From the NCBI RefSeq assembly GCF_024436375.1, contig NZ_JAFMZM010000007.1, forward strand, positions 6,731-70,730: a DNA stretch of 64,000 nucleotides, given 5' to 3'. Position 1 is the first letter of the stretch; every line of letters begins with the position of its first letter. The translations under genes and the position numbers were made by a program. The DNA is from Nocardioides astragali (GTDB taxonomy: Bacteria > Actinomycetota > Actinomycetes > Propionibacteriales > Nocardioidaceae). This document shows, in pieces, positions 43,234 through 53,377 of the stretch. Under the pieces are notes generated by a model. The model made no database searches and was not told the DNA's origin. It saw only the letters and a list, made by a program, of their open reading frames with translations.

Positions 43234-44262
43234 ATGCCCGCGCGTCCCGCCAGTGATCGCCGCCGCGCGCCCACGATGGCGGACGTCGCCGCGCGCGCCG
43301 GGGTCTCGCACCAGACGGTGTCGCGCGTGCTCAACGGCATGCCGGGCGTCCGCGAGGAGACCGCCGCCCGGGTCCACGACGCGATCACCTTCCTCGGCTA
43401 CCGCCGCAACCTCTCGGCACGGCTGCTCGCCTCGTCCAGGTCGCGCACCATCGGGGTGGCGACGTGGGGGACGAGCCAGTACGGCCCGCAGCAGACACTC
43501 CTCGCGCTCGACCTCGCGGCACGCCAGTCCGGCTACCGCGTGGTGATGACGACCCTCATGACCATGACCGAGCTGGGCACGAAGGCGGCGGTCGAGGAGC
43601 TGCTCGAGCAGGCCGTCGAGGCGGTGGTCCTGGTCATCCCGCACGAGACGGTGCTCCGCTTCGCCACGGGGATCGACCTCGGCGTGCCGGTGCTGGTGGT
43701 CGAGGGGGACCTCTCCCGCATGCCGCTGACGGCCGGCGTCGACAACATCGAGGGTGCCGCGCTGGCGACGCGTCACCTCCTCGGGCTCGGGCACCGCACG
43801 GTGTTCCACGTCGCGGGCCCCCCGGGCTGGAGCGAGGCCCAGGCCCGCATCGACGGCTGGCGGATGGAGCTGCACGCCCAGGGCGCCCCGGTGCCGCCAC
43901 TGCGGTGGGGCGGCGACTGGAGCTCGCGCAGCGGCTACGACGCAGGCCGGAGCCTGGCGCGGGACCCCGACGTCACCGCCGTGTTCTGCGCCAACGACCA
44001 GATGGCGATGGGTGTCATGGCGGCGCTGCGCGAGGCGGGCAGGAAGGTGCCCGACGACGTCTCGGTCGTCGGCTTCGACGACCTGCCGGAGTCGGAGTTC
44101 CTCGACCCGCCACTCACGAGCGTGCGGCAGGACTTCGCCGAGCTGGGACGGCGCGCCATGGGCCTGGTCGAGCGCGTGCTGTCCGGCGACAAGCTGCCCT
44201 CGGCCGATCTCGTGCCCACCTCCCTGGTCGTGCGCCGGTCCACGGGCGCACCCCCGAGCTGA
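43234..44262 (+). CDS. LacI-family transcriptional regulator
   Basis: 342 residues. HTH at about residues 15-40 (TMADVAARAGVSHQTVSRVL, with NG following), then a periplasmic-binding-protein-like sensor (VPVLVVEGD, FCANDQMAMGVMAALREAG, VVGFDDLPESEFLDPPLTSV). Likely represses the arabinose-type operon that begins 123 bases downstream, since two LacI-type operators lie in that gap. Inducer presumably a pentose. Confidence 0.93.
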   Translation: MPARPASDRRRAPTMADVAARAGVSHQTVSRVLNGMPGVREETAARVHDAITFLGYRRNLSARLLASSRSRTIGVATWGTSQYGPQQTLLALDLAARQSGYRVVMTTLMTMTELGTKAAVEELLEQAVEAVVLVIPHETVLRFATGIDLGVPVLVVEGDLSRMPLTAGVDNIEGAALATRHLLGLGHRTVFHVAGPPGWSEAQARIDGWRMELHAQGAPVPPLRWGGDWSSRSGYDAGRSLARDPDVTAVFCANDQMAMGVMAALREAGRKVPDDVSVVGFDDLPESEFLDPPLTSVRQDFAELGRRAMGLVERVLSGDKLPSADLVPTSLVVRRSTGAPPS

Positions 44263-44312
44263 CGGCGCAGGAACTCGTCCAGACCAGGGTCACGTGATCT
44301 TGACGTAGCTGA

Positions 44313-44346
44313 AGTGAACGCTCACACTCCCATGTGAACGCTCACA
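44313..44346 (+). promoter_or_regulatory. Two tandem LacI-type operators before araB
   Basis: AGTGAACGCTCACA (44313-44326) and TGTGAACGCTCACA (44333-44346) share the 13-base core and lie exactly 20 bases apart, so on the same helix face. The central CG is characteristic of LacI-family operators. A TTGACG at 44300-44305 just upstream could be the -35 box. Bound regulator would block the araB promoter. Confidence 0.75.
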
Positions 44347-44384
44347 TATGACGGTGCTCACACCCCCCTGATTGGACACTCCTC

Positions 44385-46058
44385 GTGATCGAAGCCAGAC
44401 CTCGGCTCGTGGTCGGAGTGGACTTCGGGACCCTGTCCGGCCGGGCTGTGGTGGTGCGGGTCGAGGACGGCGCCGAGCTGGGCAGCGCGACCCACGACTA
44501 CGAGTACGGCGTCCTCGAGTCGCACCTGCCTGACGGCACCCGGCTGGGGCCGGACTGGGCGTTGCAGGTGCCGGCGGACTACATCAGCGTCCTGCGCCAC
44601 GCCGTCCCGGCGGCCCTCGACGCCGCGGGCGCCGACCCGCGCCAGGTGGTGGGCATCGGCACGGACTTCACCGCCTGCACGATGGTCCCCACGACCGCGG
44701 ACGGCACGCCCCTCAACGAGGTGCCTGCGCACGCCGGCGACCCCCACGCCTACGTCAAGCTGTGGAAGCACCACGCCGCCCAGCCGCAGGCCGACCGCAT
44801 CAACGCCCTCGCAGCGAAGCGCGGAGAGTCCTGGTTGCCCCGCTACGGCGGCCTGATCTCCTCCGAGTGGGAGTTCGCCAAGGCACTGCAGGTGCTCGAG
44901 GAGAGCCCCGCCGTCTACACCGCCATGGAGCACTGGGTCGAGGCGGCCGACTGGATCGTGTGGCAGCTGTGCGGGACCTACCTCCGCAACGCCTGCTCCG
45001 CCGGCTACAAGGGCATCCTCCAGGACGGCACCTACCCCACCCGCGACTTCCTGGCCGAGCTCAACCCCGGTTTCGCCGACTTCGTCGCCGACAAGATCGA
45101 CCGTCCCGTGGGGAGCCTCGGGGCCCCGGCGGGCCGCCTCACGCGTCAGGCGGCCGAGTGGACCGGGCTGCCGGCGGGCATCGTCGTGGCGGTCGGCAAC
45201 GTGGACGCCCACGTCACCGCCCCGGCCGCCCAGTCCACGGCGCCCGGGCAGATGCTGGCCATCATGGGCACCTCGACGTGCCACATCATGAACGGCCAGA
45301 TCCTCCGCGAGGTGCCGGGCATGTGCGGGGTCGTCGAGGGCGGAGTCACGCCGGGCCTGTGGGGCTACGAGGCCGGACAGTCGGGCGTCGGCGACATCTT
45401 CAACTGGTTCGTCTCCACCCAGGTGCCCCCGGCGTACGTCGCCGAGGCGGACCAGCGCGGCATCTCGATCCACGAGCACCTCTCCGACAAGGCCGCGGCC
45501 CAGGCCGTCGGCGCCCACGGGCTGATCGCTCTCGACTGGCACTCGGGCAACCGGTCGGTGCTCGTGGACCACGAGCTCAGCGGACTCGTCCTGGGGCTCA
45601 CCCTGGCCACGTCGCCCGAGGACGTCTACCGCGCGCTGATCGAGGCCACGGCGTTCGGCACCCGCACCATCGTCGAGGCGTTCGTCGACTCCGGGATCCC
45701 CGTCGATGAGTTCGTCGTGGCGGGGGGGCTGCTCAAGAACCCGTTGCTCATGCAGATCTACGCCGACGTGCTGGGCATGCCGCTCTCCACCATCCGCTCC
45801 ACCCAGGGTCCGGCCCTGGGCGCGGCGATCCACGCGGCCGTGGCCGTCGGAGCGTACGACGACATCCACTCCGCGTCCGCGGCGATGGGTGGCGTCGACC
45901 GGGCCGTCTACCAGCCGGTCGAGGACAACGTACGCGCCTACGACGCCCTCTACGCCGAGTACCGCGCGCTGCACGACCACTTCGGCCGGGGCGCCAACGA
46001 CGTCATGCGCCGACTCCGGTCGATCCGTCGCCAGGCCCTGCAGGGAGCTGCACGATGA
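44385..46058 (+). CDS. araB: Ribulokinase
   Basis: 557 residues, GTG start. FGGY kinase: GVDFGTLSGRAVVV at the start, GIGTDFTACTMVP, WVEAADWIVWQLCG, ATP-site MGTSTCHIM and AGGLLKNPLLMQIYADVLG. The ribulokinase subgroup is marked by DFTACTM and by length. Phosphorylates L-ribulose in L-arabinose use. araA and araD are not in the window. A 46-codon frame overlaps its stop (ATGA) before the transporter genes. Confidence 0.93.
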   Translation: MIEARPRLVVGVDFGTLSGRAVVVRVEDGAELGSATHDYEYGVLESHLPDGTRLGPDWALQVPADYISVLRHAVPAALDAAGADPRQVVGIGTDFTACTMVPTTADGTPLNEVPAHAGDPHAYVKLWKHHAAQPQADRINALAAKRGESWLPRYGGLISSEWEFAKALQVLEESPAVYTAMEHWVEAADWIVWQLCGTYLRNACSAGYKGILQDGTYPTRDFLAELNPGFADFVADKIDRPVGSLGAPAGRLTRQAAEWTGLPAGIVVAVGNVDAHVTAPAAQSTAPGQMLAIMGTSTCHIMNGQILREVPGMCGVVEGGVTPGLWGYEAGQSGVGDIFNWFVSTQVPPAYVAEADQRGISIHEHLSDKAAAQAVGAHGLIALDWHSGNRSVLVDHELSGLVLGLTLATSPEDVYRALIEATAFGTRTIVEAFVDSGIPVDEFVVAGGLLKNPLLMQIYADVLGMPLSTIRSTQGPALGAAIHAAVAVGAYDDIHSASAAMGGVDRAVYQPVEDNVRAYDALYAEYRALHDHFGRGANDVMRRLRSIRRQALQGAAR

Positions 46059-46195
46059 CGGCGAGCGAGACCGTGCGCGCCCACGCGCCGCGGCCCCACC
46101 CACAGACCACCGGCACCGCACTGGTGCTGGTTACGAGACCGGGACCTTCCCGGACTCCCGCACAGTTGAATGGAGCAGGTGCATGCGCAAGCTAA
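46055..46195 (+). CDS. 46-residue ORF coupled to araB
   Basis: An ATG overlapping the araB stop (ATGA) opens a 46-codon frame that runs 13 bases into the sugar-binding protein gene. The predicted peptide is Pro/Thr/Arg rich and matches nothing I know; it does not resemble the AraD N-terminus. It may be non-coding, but it fills the exact position where araD would be expected in an araBD pair. Confidence 0.25.
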   Translation: MTASETVRAHAPRPHPQTTGTALVLVTRPGPSRTPAQLNGAGACAS

Positions 46196-47280
46196 TCACC
46201 ACGATCATTGCCGGCGGCCTCGCCTTGTCCCTCGCCGCCTGCGGTGGGGACGATGACTCGGCCGGCGGCAGCGGCAGCGACGGCGGCGACGGCGGCAAGG
46301 GCACCATTGGTGTCGCGATGCCGACCAAGTCGTCGGAGCGGTGGATCGCTGACGGCAACAACATCAAGGAGCAGCTCGAGGCAGAGGGCTACACCGTCGA
46401 CCTCCAGTACGCCGAGGACGACATCCCCACCCAGGTCTCGCAGGTCGAGAACATGATCACCAAGGGCGCCGACACCCTGGTGATCGCGGCCATCGACGGC
46501 ACCGCGCTCGGCGAGGTCCTCGCGACCGCCGAGAGCCAGGACATCGACATCATCGCCTACGACCGGCTCATCCGGGACTCGGACGCCGTCGACTACTACA
46601 CGACCTTCGACAACTTCGAGGTCGGCGTGCTGCAGGCCGAGTCGCTGGTGCAGGGCCTCGAGGAGCGAGGCAAGGCCCCCTACAACGTCGAGCTCTTCGC
46701 GGGATCGCCCGACGACAACAACGCCACCTTCTTCTGGGACGGCGCCATGTCCGTCCTCGAGCCGATGATCGAGTCCGGCGACATCGTCGTCCCCTCGGGC
46801 CAGACCGACTTCGACCAGGCCGCGATCCTGCGCTGGGACCCGGCCACCGCGCAGAAGCGCATGGAGGACATCCTCACCGGGACGTACTCCTCGGAGACGG
46901 TCGAGGGCGTGCTCTCGCCCTACGACGGACTGTCCCTCGGGATCATCGCCGCCCTCCAGGGCAACGGCTACGGCGGCGGCGGCAAGGAGCTCCCGGTCGT
47001 CTCCGGCCAGGACGCCGAGGTTCAGTCGGTGAAGTCGATCCTCGCCGGCGAGCAGTACGCGACGATCTTCAAGGACACCCGCGAGCTGGCCAAGGTCACC
47101 GTCGACATGATCACCGCCCTCGGTGACGGCGAGGAGCCCGAGGTCAACGACACGGAGACCTACGACAACGGCGTGAAGGTCGTGCCGTCCTACCTCCTCG
47201 ACCCGGTCGTCGTCTTCAAGGACGATGTCCAGGCCGTGCTCGTCGACTCGGGCTACTACACCGAGGACGAGCTGAAGTGA
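46183..47280 (+). CDS. chvE: Multiple-monosaccharide ABC substrate-binding lipoprotein
   Basis: 365 residues. Lipobox LAAC after a short hydrophobic signal, a Gly/Asp/Ser linker, then a type I periplasmic-binding fold: GVAMPTKSSERWIADGNN, IIAYDRLIRDSDAVDYYTTF, GSPDDNNATFFWDGAM and VSGQDAEVQSVKSILAGEQY are typical of ChvE/xylose-binding proteins. Delivers arabinose, xylose or galactose to MmsAB. A 9-base hairpin follows the stop, which may raise its level over the ATPase. Confidence 0.93.
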   Translation: MRKLITTIIAGGLALSLAACGGDDDSAGGSGSDGGDGGKGTIGVAMPTKSSERWIADGNNIKEQLEAEGYTVDLQYAEDDIPTQVSQVENMITKGADTLVIAAIDGTALGEVLATAESQDIDIIAYDRLIRDSDAVDYYTTFDNFEVGVLQAESLVQGLEERGKAPYNVELFAGSPDDNNATFFWDGAMSVLEPMIESGDIVVPSGQTDFDQAAILRWDPATAQKRMEDILTGTYSSETVEGVLSPYDGLSLGIIAALQGNGYGGGGKELPVVSGQDAEVQSVKSILAGEQYATIFKDTRELAKVTVDMITALGDGEEPEVNDTETYDNGVKVVPSYLLDPVVVFKDDVQAVLVDSGYYTEDELK

Positions 47281-47286
47281 CCCCGA

Positions 47287-47315
47287 GGGCGGGCCTGGAG
47301 ACCCCGGGCCCGCCC
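47287..47315 (+). terminator. GC-rich hairpin after the binding-protein gene
   Basis: A 9-base perfect stem (GGGCGGGCC/GGCCCGCCC, 11-base loop) lies 7 bases past the chvE stop. In ABC operons such structures often protect the upstream mRNA or partly stop transcription, giving more binding protein than ATPase. Confidence 0.55.
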
Positions 47316-47347
47316 CCGGTACCGTCGTCCGCTCGCGGACGGACCCC

Positions 47348-47399
47348 CTGACCAGCAGGCCTGACCACTAGGCCTGAGCAGCAGGCCTGACCAGTAGGA
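47348..47399 (+). repeat. Four tandem 13-bp repeats before mmsA
   Basis: Four near-identical 13-base units (consensus CTGACCAGCAGGC) run without gaps at 47348, 47361, 47374 and 47387. Each contains TGA, and because the period is 13 the four stops fall in all three reading frames. Each also carries an AGG-type ribosome-binding word, and the last merges with the AGGAAGG of mmsA. Confidence 0.9.
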
Positions 47400-47407
47400 A
47401 GGTGCCC

Positions 47408-48937
47408 ATGGCCGAGCCGATCCTGGAGATGCGAGGCATCACCAAGAGGTTCCCCGGCGTGCTCGCGCTCGACGACGTCACCCTCACCGTCCAGCGGGGC
47501 GCGATCCACGCGATCTGCGGGGAGAACGGCGCGGGCAAGTCGACACTGATGAAGGTGCTCAGTGGCGTCTACCCGCACGGCTCCTACGACGGCGAGATCG
47601 TCTTCGAGGGCAAGCCCATCGAGTTCTCCAACATCCGGCAGAGCGAGTCCGCGGGCGTCGTCATCATCCACCAGGAGCTGGCGCTGATCCCCGAGCTCTC
47701 GATCGCGGAGAACATCTTCCTCGGCAACGAGACGTCCACGCGTGGCGTGATCAGCTGGGACGAGGCCAACCACCGCGCCATCGAGCTGATGGCGCGCGTG
47801 GGGCTGCGGGAGAACCCCCTCACTCCGGTCAAGCACCTCGGCATCGGCAAGCAGCAGCTCGTCGAGATCGCCAAGGCGCTGAGCAAGGAGGTCAAGCTCC
47901 TCATCCTCGACGAGCCGACCGCCGCGCTGAACGACGACGACTCCACCCACCTGCTCGACCTCCTCAAGGGCCTGCAGGGCAAGGGCATCACGTCGATCAT
48001 GATCAGCCACAAGCTCAACGAGATCGAGCGAGTCTCCGACGCCATCACGATCATCCGCGACGGCCGCACCATCGAGACCCTCGACGTCAGCGCCGGCGAC
48101 GTCGACGAGGACCGCATCATCCGCGGGATGGTGGGCCGCGACCTCGAGCACCGCTTCCCCGATCACGCCCCGTCCATCGGCGAGGTCCTCCTCGAGGTGC
48201 GCGACTGGACGGTCATGCACCCGCAGGACCACAGCCGCGTCGTGATCAAGGACGTCGACCTCGCGGTGCGCCACGGCGAGATCGTCGGGATCGCCGGCCT
48301 CATGGGTGCCGGCCGCACCGAGCTCGCCCGCAGCATCTTCGGTCGCTCCTATGGCAGCCGCACCCAGGGCACGATGCGCCTCGACGGCAAGGAGCTGCAC
48401 CTCAAGTCGGTCACCGACGCGATCAAGGCAGGCATCGCCTATGTCAGCGAGGACCGCAAGGGCCTCGGCCTCAACCTGCTCGACGACATCAAGACCTCGA
48501 TCAGCGCCGCCGCCCTCGACAAGCTGCGGCGCGGCCTGACGGTCGACGAGCGCGAGGAGGTCGTCGTCGCCGAGCGCTACCGCACGAGCTTCAACATCAA
48601 GGCACCCACGATCACCGCCGGCGTGCGCAAGCTGTCGGGCGGCAACCAGCAGAAGGTGGTGCTGTCGAAGTGGATGTACACCGACCCCCAGCTGCTGATC
48701 CTCGACGAGCCGACCCGCGGCATCGACGTCGGCGCGAAGTTCGAGATCTACGGCATCATCCAGTCGCTCGCCCGTGAGGGGAAGGGCGTCCTGGTGATCT
48801 CCTCGGAGCTGCCGGAGCTCCTGGGGCTCTGCGACCGGATCTACACGCTCGCCGAGGGCGTGATCACCCACGAGTTCAGCCGTGAGGACGCGACCCAGGA
48901 GTCACTCATGCGCTACATGACCGCGGACGCCCGCTAG
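47408..48937 (+). CDS. mmsA: Sugar ABC transporter ATP-binding protein (two ATPase domains)
   Basis: 509 residues with two fused ABC domains: Walker A GENGAGKST and LGIGKQQLVEIAKAL, DEPTAAL in the first; degenerate Walker A GLMGAGRTELARS, LSGGNQQKVVLSKW and DEPTRGIDVGAK in the second. The xylose/ribose (CUT2) class, MmsA/XylG type. ATG chosen with AGGAAGG five bases upstream, preceded by four 13-base tandem repeats. Confidence 0.95.
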   Translation: MAEPILEMRGITKRFPGVLALDDVTLTVQRGAIHAICGENGAGKSTLMKVLSGVYPHGSYDGEIVFEGKPIEFSNIRQSESAGVVIIHQELALIPELSIAENIFLGNETSTRGVISWDEANHRAIELMARVGLRENPLTPVKHLGIGKQQLVEIAKALSKEVKLLILDEPTAALNDDDSTHLLDLLKGLQGKGITSIMISHKLNEIERVSDAITIIRDGRTIETLDVSAGDVDEDRIIRGMVGRDLEHRFPDHAPSIGEVLLEVRDWTVMHPQDHSRVVIKDVDLAVRHGEIVGIAGLMGAGRTELARSIFGRSYGSRTQGTMRLDGKELHLKSVTDAIKAGIAYVSEDRKGLGLNLLDDIKTSISAAALDKLRRGLTVDEREEVVVAERYRTSFNIKAPTITAGVRKLSGGNQQKVVLSKWMYTDPQLLILDEPTRGIDVGAKFEIYGIIQSLAREGKGVLVISSELPELLGLCDRIYTLAEGVITHEFSREDATQESLMRYMTADAR

Positions 48938-48945
48938 GAGAACTG

Positions 48946-50250
<1,305 letters not shown>

Positions 50251-50252
50251 CA

Positions 50253-51212
50253 GTGCCACACCCGACCCTCGTCGGCCCCGGTGGACTCGTCGTCGAGGTG
50301 CTGGAGCACGGCGCGACGCTGCACCGGGTGCGGGTCCCGATGGTCGACGGCCTCCGCGACGTCGTGCTCACGGTGCCCAAGGCGGAGCGGTGCCGGTCGA
50401 CGGACTTCCTGGGCGCGACCGTCGGGCGCTACGCCAACCGCATCGCGGGTGGGCGGTTCGAGCTCGACGGCCGGGAGCACCAGCTGCCCGTCAACGACCG
50501 CGGCAACACCCTGCACGGCGGGGACGGCTTCGACCGGCGCGAGTGGTCGGTGACCGACCGGTCCACCACCCACGTCGAGCTGGCCCTGGTCAGCGAGGAC
50601 GGTGACCAGGGCTTCCCCGGCAGGCTCGAGGTCAGCTGCCGCTACGAGGTGCTCGGGTCGGCGGCAGAGCCGACGCTGCGGACGACGTACGCCGCCCGCA
50701 CGGACGCGCCGACGGTGGTCAACCTCACCAGCCACCCCTACTTCAACCTGGACGGGGCGTGCCCGCCGGTCGAGCACTGCGGACAGCGCCTGTCGGTGCC
50801 GGCCGAGAGCTACCTGCCGGTCGACGAGACAGGGCTGCCCACCGGCGAGGTGGCGGACGTCGAAGGGACGGCGTTCGACCTGCGCGCCCCACGTCGGCTG
50901 GGCGAGCTGGCGCCGATCGACCACTCCTACGCGGTTGCGGGCGAGGGGCTGCGACCCGTCGCCGAGCTGGTCTCTACGTGGGGGGACCTGACGATGGAGC
51001 TGTGGAGCGACCAGCCGGGCGTGCACGTCTACACGGGCGCGGGGATGGGGCGCTCCGCCCCGGGCCACCCGGGCGCGGGCACCGGGGTGGCGCTGGAGCC
51101 CCAGCACTTCCCCAACTCCGTCCACCATCCCGAGTGGCCCTCGACCGTGCTCCGGCCGGGCGAGGAGTACGAGTGGGTGGCCGAGACACGCTTCCGGGAC
51201 GTCCTGGGATGA
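50253..51212 (+). CDS. Aldose 1-epimerase (mutarotase)
   Basis: 319 residues, GTG start 2 bases after the mmsB stop. GATVGRYANRIAGGRF, LHGGDGFDRREW, the catalytic His segment NLTSHPYFNL, and catalytic Glu in VALEPQHFPN. Interconverts sugar anomers so that imported arabinose or galactose can enter metabolism. Its stop overlaps the ROK gene start (ATGA). Confidence 0.93.
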   Translation: MPHPTLVGPGGLVVEVLEHGATLHRVRVPMVDGLRDVVLTVPKAERCRSTDFLGATVGRYANRIAGGRFELDGREHQLPVNDRGNTLHGGDGFDRREWSVTDRSTTHVELALVSEDGDQGFPGRLEVSCRYEVLGSAAEPTLRTTYAARTDAPTVVNLTSHPYFNLDGACPPVEHCGQRLSVPAESYLPVDETGLPTGEVADVEGTAFDLRAPRRLGELAPIDHSYAVAGEGLRPVAELVSTWGDLTMELWSDQPGVHVYTGAGMGRSAPGHPGAGTGVALEPQHFPNSVHHPEWPSTVLRPGEEYEWVAETRFRDVLG

Positions 51213-52372
51213 CGATCGGGCCGGGCTCGACCTCCGCCCTGCGGGACGCCAACCGGCGCAGGGTGCTCGACGCCCTGCGCCTCCACGGTGGCGGAACGAG
51301 CCTGAGCCAGGCCGACCTCGCGCGGAGCACCGGGCTTGCGGCAGCGACCGTGTCCACGCTGGTGCGCGAGCTGACCGAGGCCGGCCTCGTAGCGGTCGAG
51401 CCCGCCTCCGGGCGCAGGGGGTCCGCGGTCCGGCTGGCCGGTGATGCCGGGGTCGTGGCCGGGGTCGACGTGGGCCGCTCGCACGTCGCGGTCGCGCTCG
51501 GCGACGTGTCCGGGCGGGTGCTGCGCGAGGAACGCCGCACGGTCGGTCCGCACGGGCACGAGGAGGCCCTGACGATCGCCCACGAGCTGCTGTCGGTGCT
51601 GACACCCGGTGGTGCCGGGGTGCGACACCTCGTGCTCGGCCTGCCCGCACCCATCCGCGACGACGTCGTGGGCTCCTCGGCCGTGCTGCCCGGCTGGGAC
51701 GGCGTGGTCATCACGCCGACGGCGACGGACCGGCTCGGAGTGCCGGTGACGGTGGAGAACGACGCCAACCTCGGCGCCCTCGGCGAGCACCGGGTGGGCG
51801 CCGGGCAGGGGCATGACTGCCTGGTCTACCTCAAGGTCGGCTCGGGCGTGGGTGGCGGCGTGATCCTCGACGGCGCCCTGTTCCGCGGTGGCGGCGGCAC
51901 GGCCGGCGAGGTCGGTCACCTCACGCTCGACGACCGAGGGCCGTTGTGCCGCTGCGGTGGCCGGGGCTGCCTGGAGTCCTACGCGTCCGCCGATGCCGTC
52001 CGTGCTCAGGTGGAGGAGCAGCTGCCGGGCGCGTCGTTCGCCGACGTCGTGGCCGCTGCCCAGGCCGGGAACGTGTCCGCGCGCCGGGCGATCGCCGACG
52101 CCGGACGCAATCTCGGGTGGGGCCTGGGCAGCGTCGTCAACCTGCTGAGCCCCACCTTGGTCGTGATAGGTGGCGAGCTCGCGTCCGCGGGCGACCTGGT
52201 CCTCGAACCGGCCCGTCAGGAGCTCCGTCGCCACGTCCTCGGCACGGCTGTCGACACCCCGGTGGAGGCGAGCCAGCTCGGCGGCCGCGCCACCCTCGTC
52301 GGCGCGGTCCTCGCCGCTGCCGACCACCTCGCATCGACCCTCAGCTGGGAGATGACGGCGGGACCCGCCTGA
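51209..52372 (+). CDS. ROK-family transcriptional regulator
   Basis: 387 residues. N-terminal winged HTH (SQADLARSTGLAAATVSTLV) joined to a ROK sugar-kinase fold with Asp in VENDANLGALGEH, HLTLDDRGPLCRCGGRGCLE (zinc ligands) and LLSPTLVVIGGEL. NagC/XylR type. Last gene of the sugar operon, giving a second regulator beside the LacI protein. Kinase activity cannot be excluded because the catalytic Asp is retained. Confidence 0.92.
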   Translation: MTIGPGSTSALRDANRRRVLDALRLHGGGTSLSQADLARSTGLAAATVSTLVRELTEAGLVAVEPASGRRGSAVRLAGDAGVVAGVDVGRSHVAVALGDVSGRVLREERRTVGPHGHEEALTIAHELLSVLTPGGAGVRHLVLGLPAPIRDDVVGSSAVLPGWDGVVITPTATDRLGVPVTVENDANLGALGEHRVGAGQGHDCLVYLKVGSGVGGGVILDGALFRGGGGTAGEVGHLTLDDRGPLCRCGGRGCLESYASADAVRAQVEEQLPGASFADVVAAAQAGNVSARRAIADAGRNLGWGLGSVVNLLSPTLVVIGGELASAGDLVLEPARQELRRHVLGTAVDTPVEASQLGGRATLVGAVLAAADHLASTLSWEMTAGPA

Positions 52373-52396
52373 GGAGTGGCCTGTCATGGTGGACGC

Positions 52397-53305
52397 ATGA
52401 CGTCCCATGTCACCTCTCCCATCGTCGTCGTGACCGGAGCCAACGGACTCGTGGGCAGCCACGTCGTGGCCGCCCTGGTCGAGGGGGGTGCGACGGTGCG
52501 CGCGGTCGTACGCCGTGTCGGCACCGCGCCGACCGCACCGGGAGTCGAGGAGCACGTCGGCGACTTCACCGAGCCGTCCTTCGCGGCCACCGTGGTGGCG
52601 GGCGCCGACACGCTGGTGACGACGGTGCACCCGCTCGGGGGCGACCGCGAGACGCAGCGCCGGATCGGGCTCGACGGCACGCTGGTGATCGCCGAGGCCG
52701 CGGTGTCCGCGGGCCTGCCCCTGGTCGTGCACGTCTCGACAGCCGCGGTCTACGACCGCAGCCCGGGCGTCGGCGACATCAGCGAGGACTCCGACCTGGT
52801 GTCCGACGAGGCCCCCGACTACGACGTCGTCAAGCGCGACATCGACGCCGCGCTGGGCCGGCTGGAGGGTACGACCCGCGTGCTGCTGCGACCGCCGGCG
52901 ATCCTCGGCCCAGGCCGGTCGTCGGTCTGGAACACCGTCCATCCCGCCAGCGTCGACCGCTCCGAGTCCCGCCGGCGCGCGATCGCCGAGCAGACCTTCG
53001 CGTGGGTGCACATCGACGACCTCGCCGCCATCGCCGCCGACCTCGCCACGGGCGCGATCGCCGTGGGCGACGACGCCTCTGTCGGTCCGGTCGCCGGCGC
53101 GTGCACGCCGGTCGACGTCGCCAGCGGCCCGGCCACCTGGCGCGACTACCTGGGTGCCGTGACCGAGGCCCTCGGCGTCGAGCCGACCTGGGACGACAAG
53201 CCTGCCTGGACCGGCCAGATCCGCGCCGACCGCGCCCGTGGCTGGGGCTGGACGCCGAAGGTCTCCCTCGAGGACGCGCTGGGTGAGCTCAAGGCCGGGC
53301 TGTAG
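52397..53305 (+). CDS. NAD-dependent epimerase/dehydratase family protein
   Basis: 302 residues. Atypical/extended SDR with VTGANGLVGSHVV, HVSTAAVYDRS and Y-x3-K variant YDVVKRD (Y and K spaced as expected), ending in a GWTPKVSLEDAL motif. Substrate unknown. Starts 24 bases after the ROK gene but looks functionally separate. Confidence 0.85.
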   Translation: MTSHVTSPIVVVTGANGLVGSHVVAALVEGGATVRAVVRRVGTAPTAPGVEEHVGDFTEPSFAATVVAGADTLVTTVHPLGGDRETQRRIGLDGTLVIAEAAVSAGLPLVVHVSTAAVYDRSPGVGDISEDSDLVSDEAPDYDVVKRDIDAALGRLEGTTRVLLRPPAILGPGRSSVWNTVHPASVDRSESRRRAIAEQTFAWVHIDDLAAIAADLATGAIAVGDDASVGPVAGACTPVDVASGPATWRDYLGAVTEALGVEPTWDDKPAWTGQIRADRARGWGWTPKVSLEDALGELKAGL

Positions 53306-53377
53306 GGCTGCGACAACTTCTTCCACGGCGACGTCGTCCCACGGGCAGCACCCGCGACCTGAGGAGGACCAAAAAAG

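Noticed and set aside
46055..46195. Truncated araD
   Set aside because: The short frame sits where araD could be but its predicted residues do not resemble the epimerase N-terminus.
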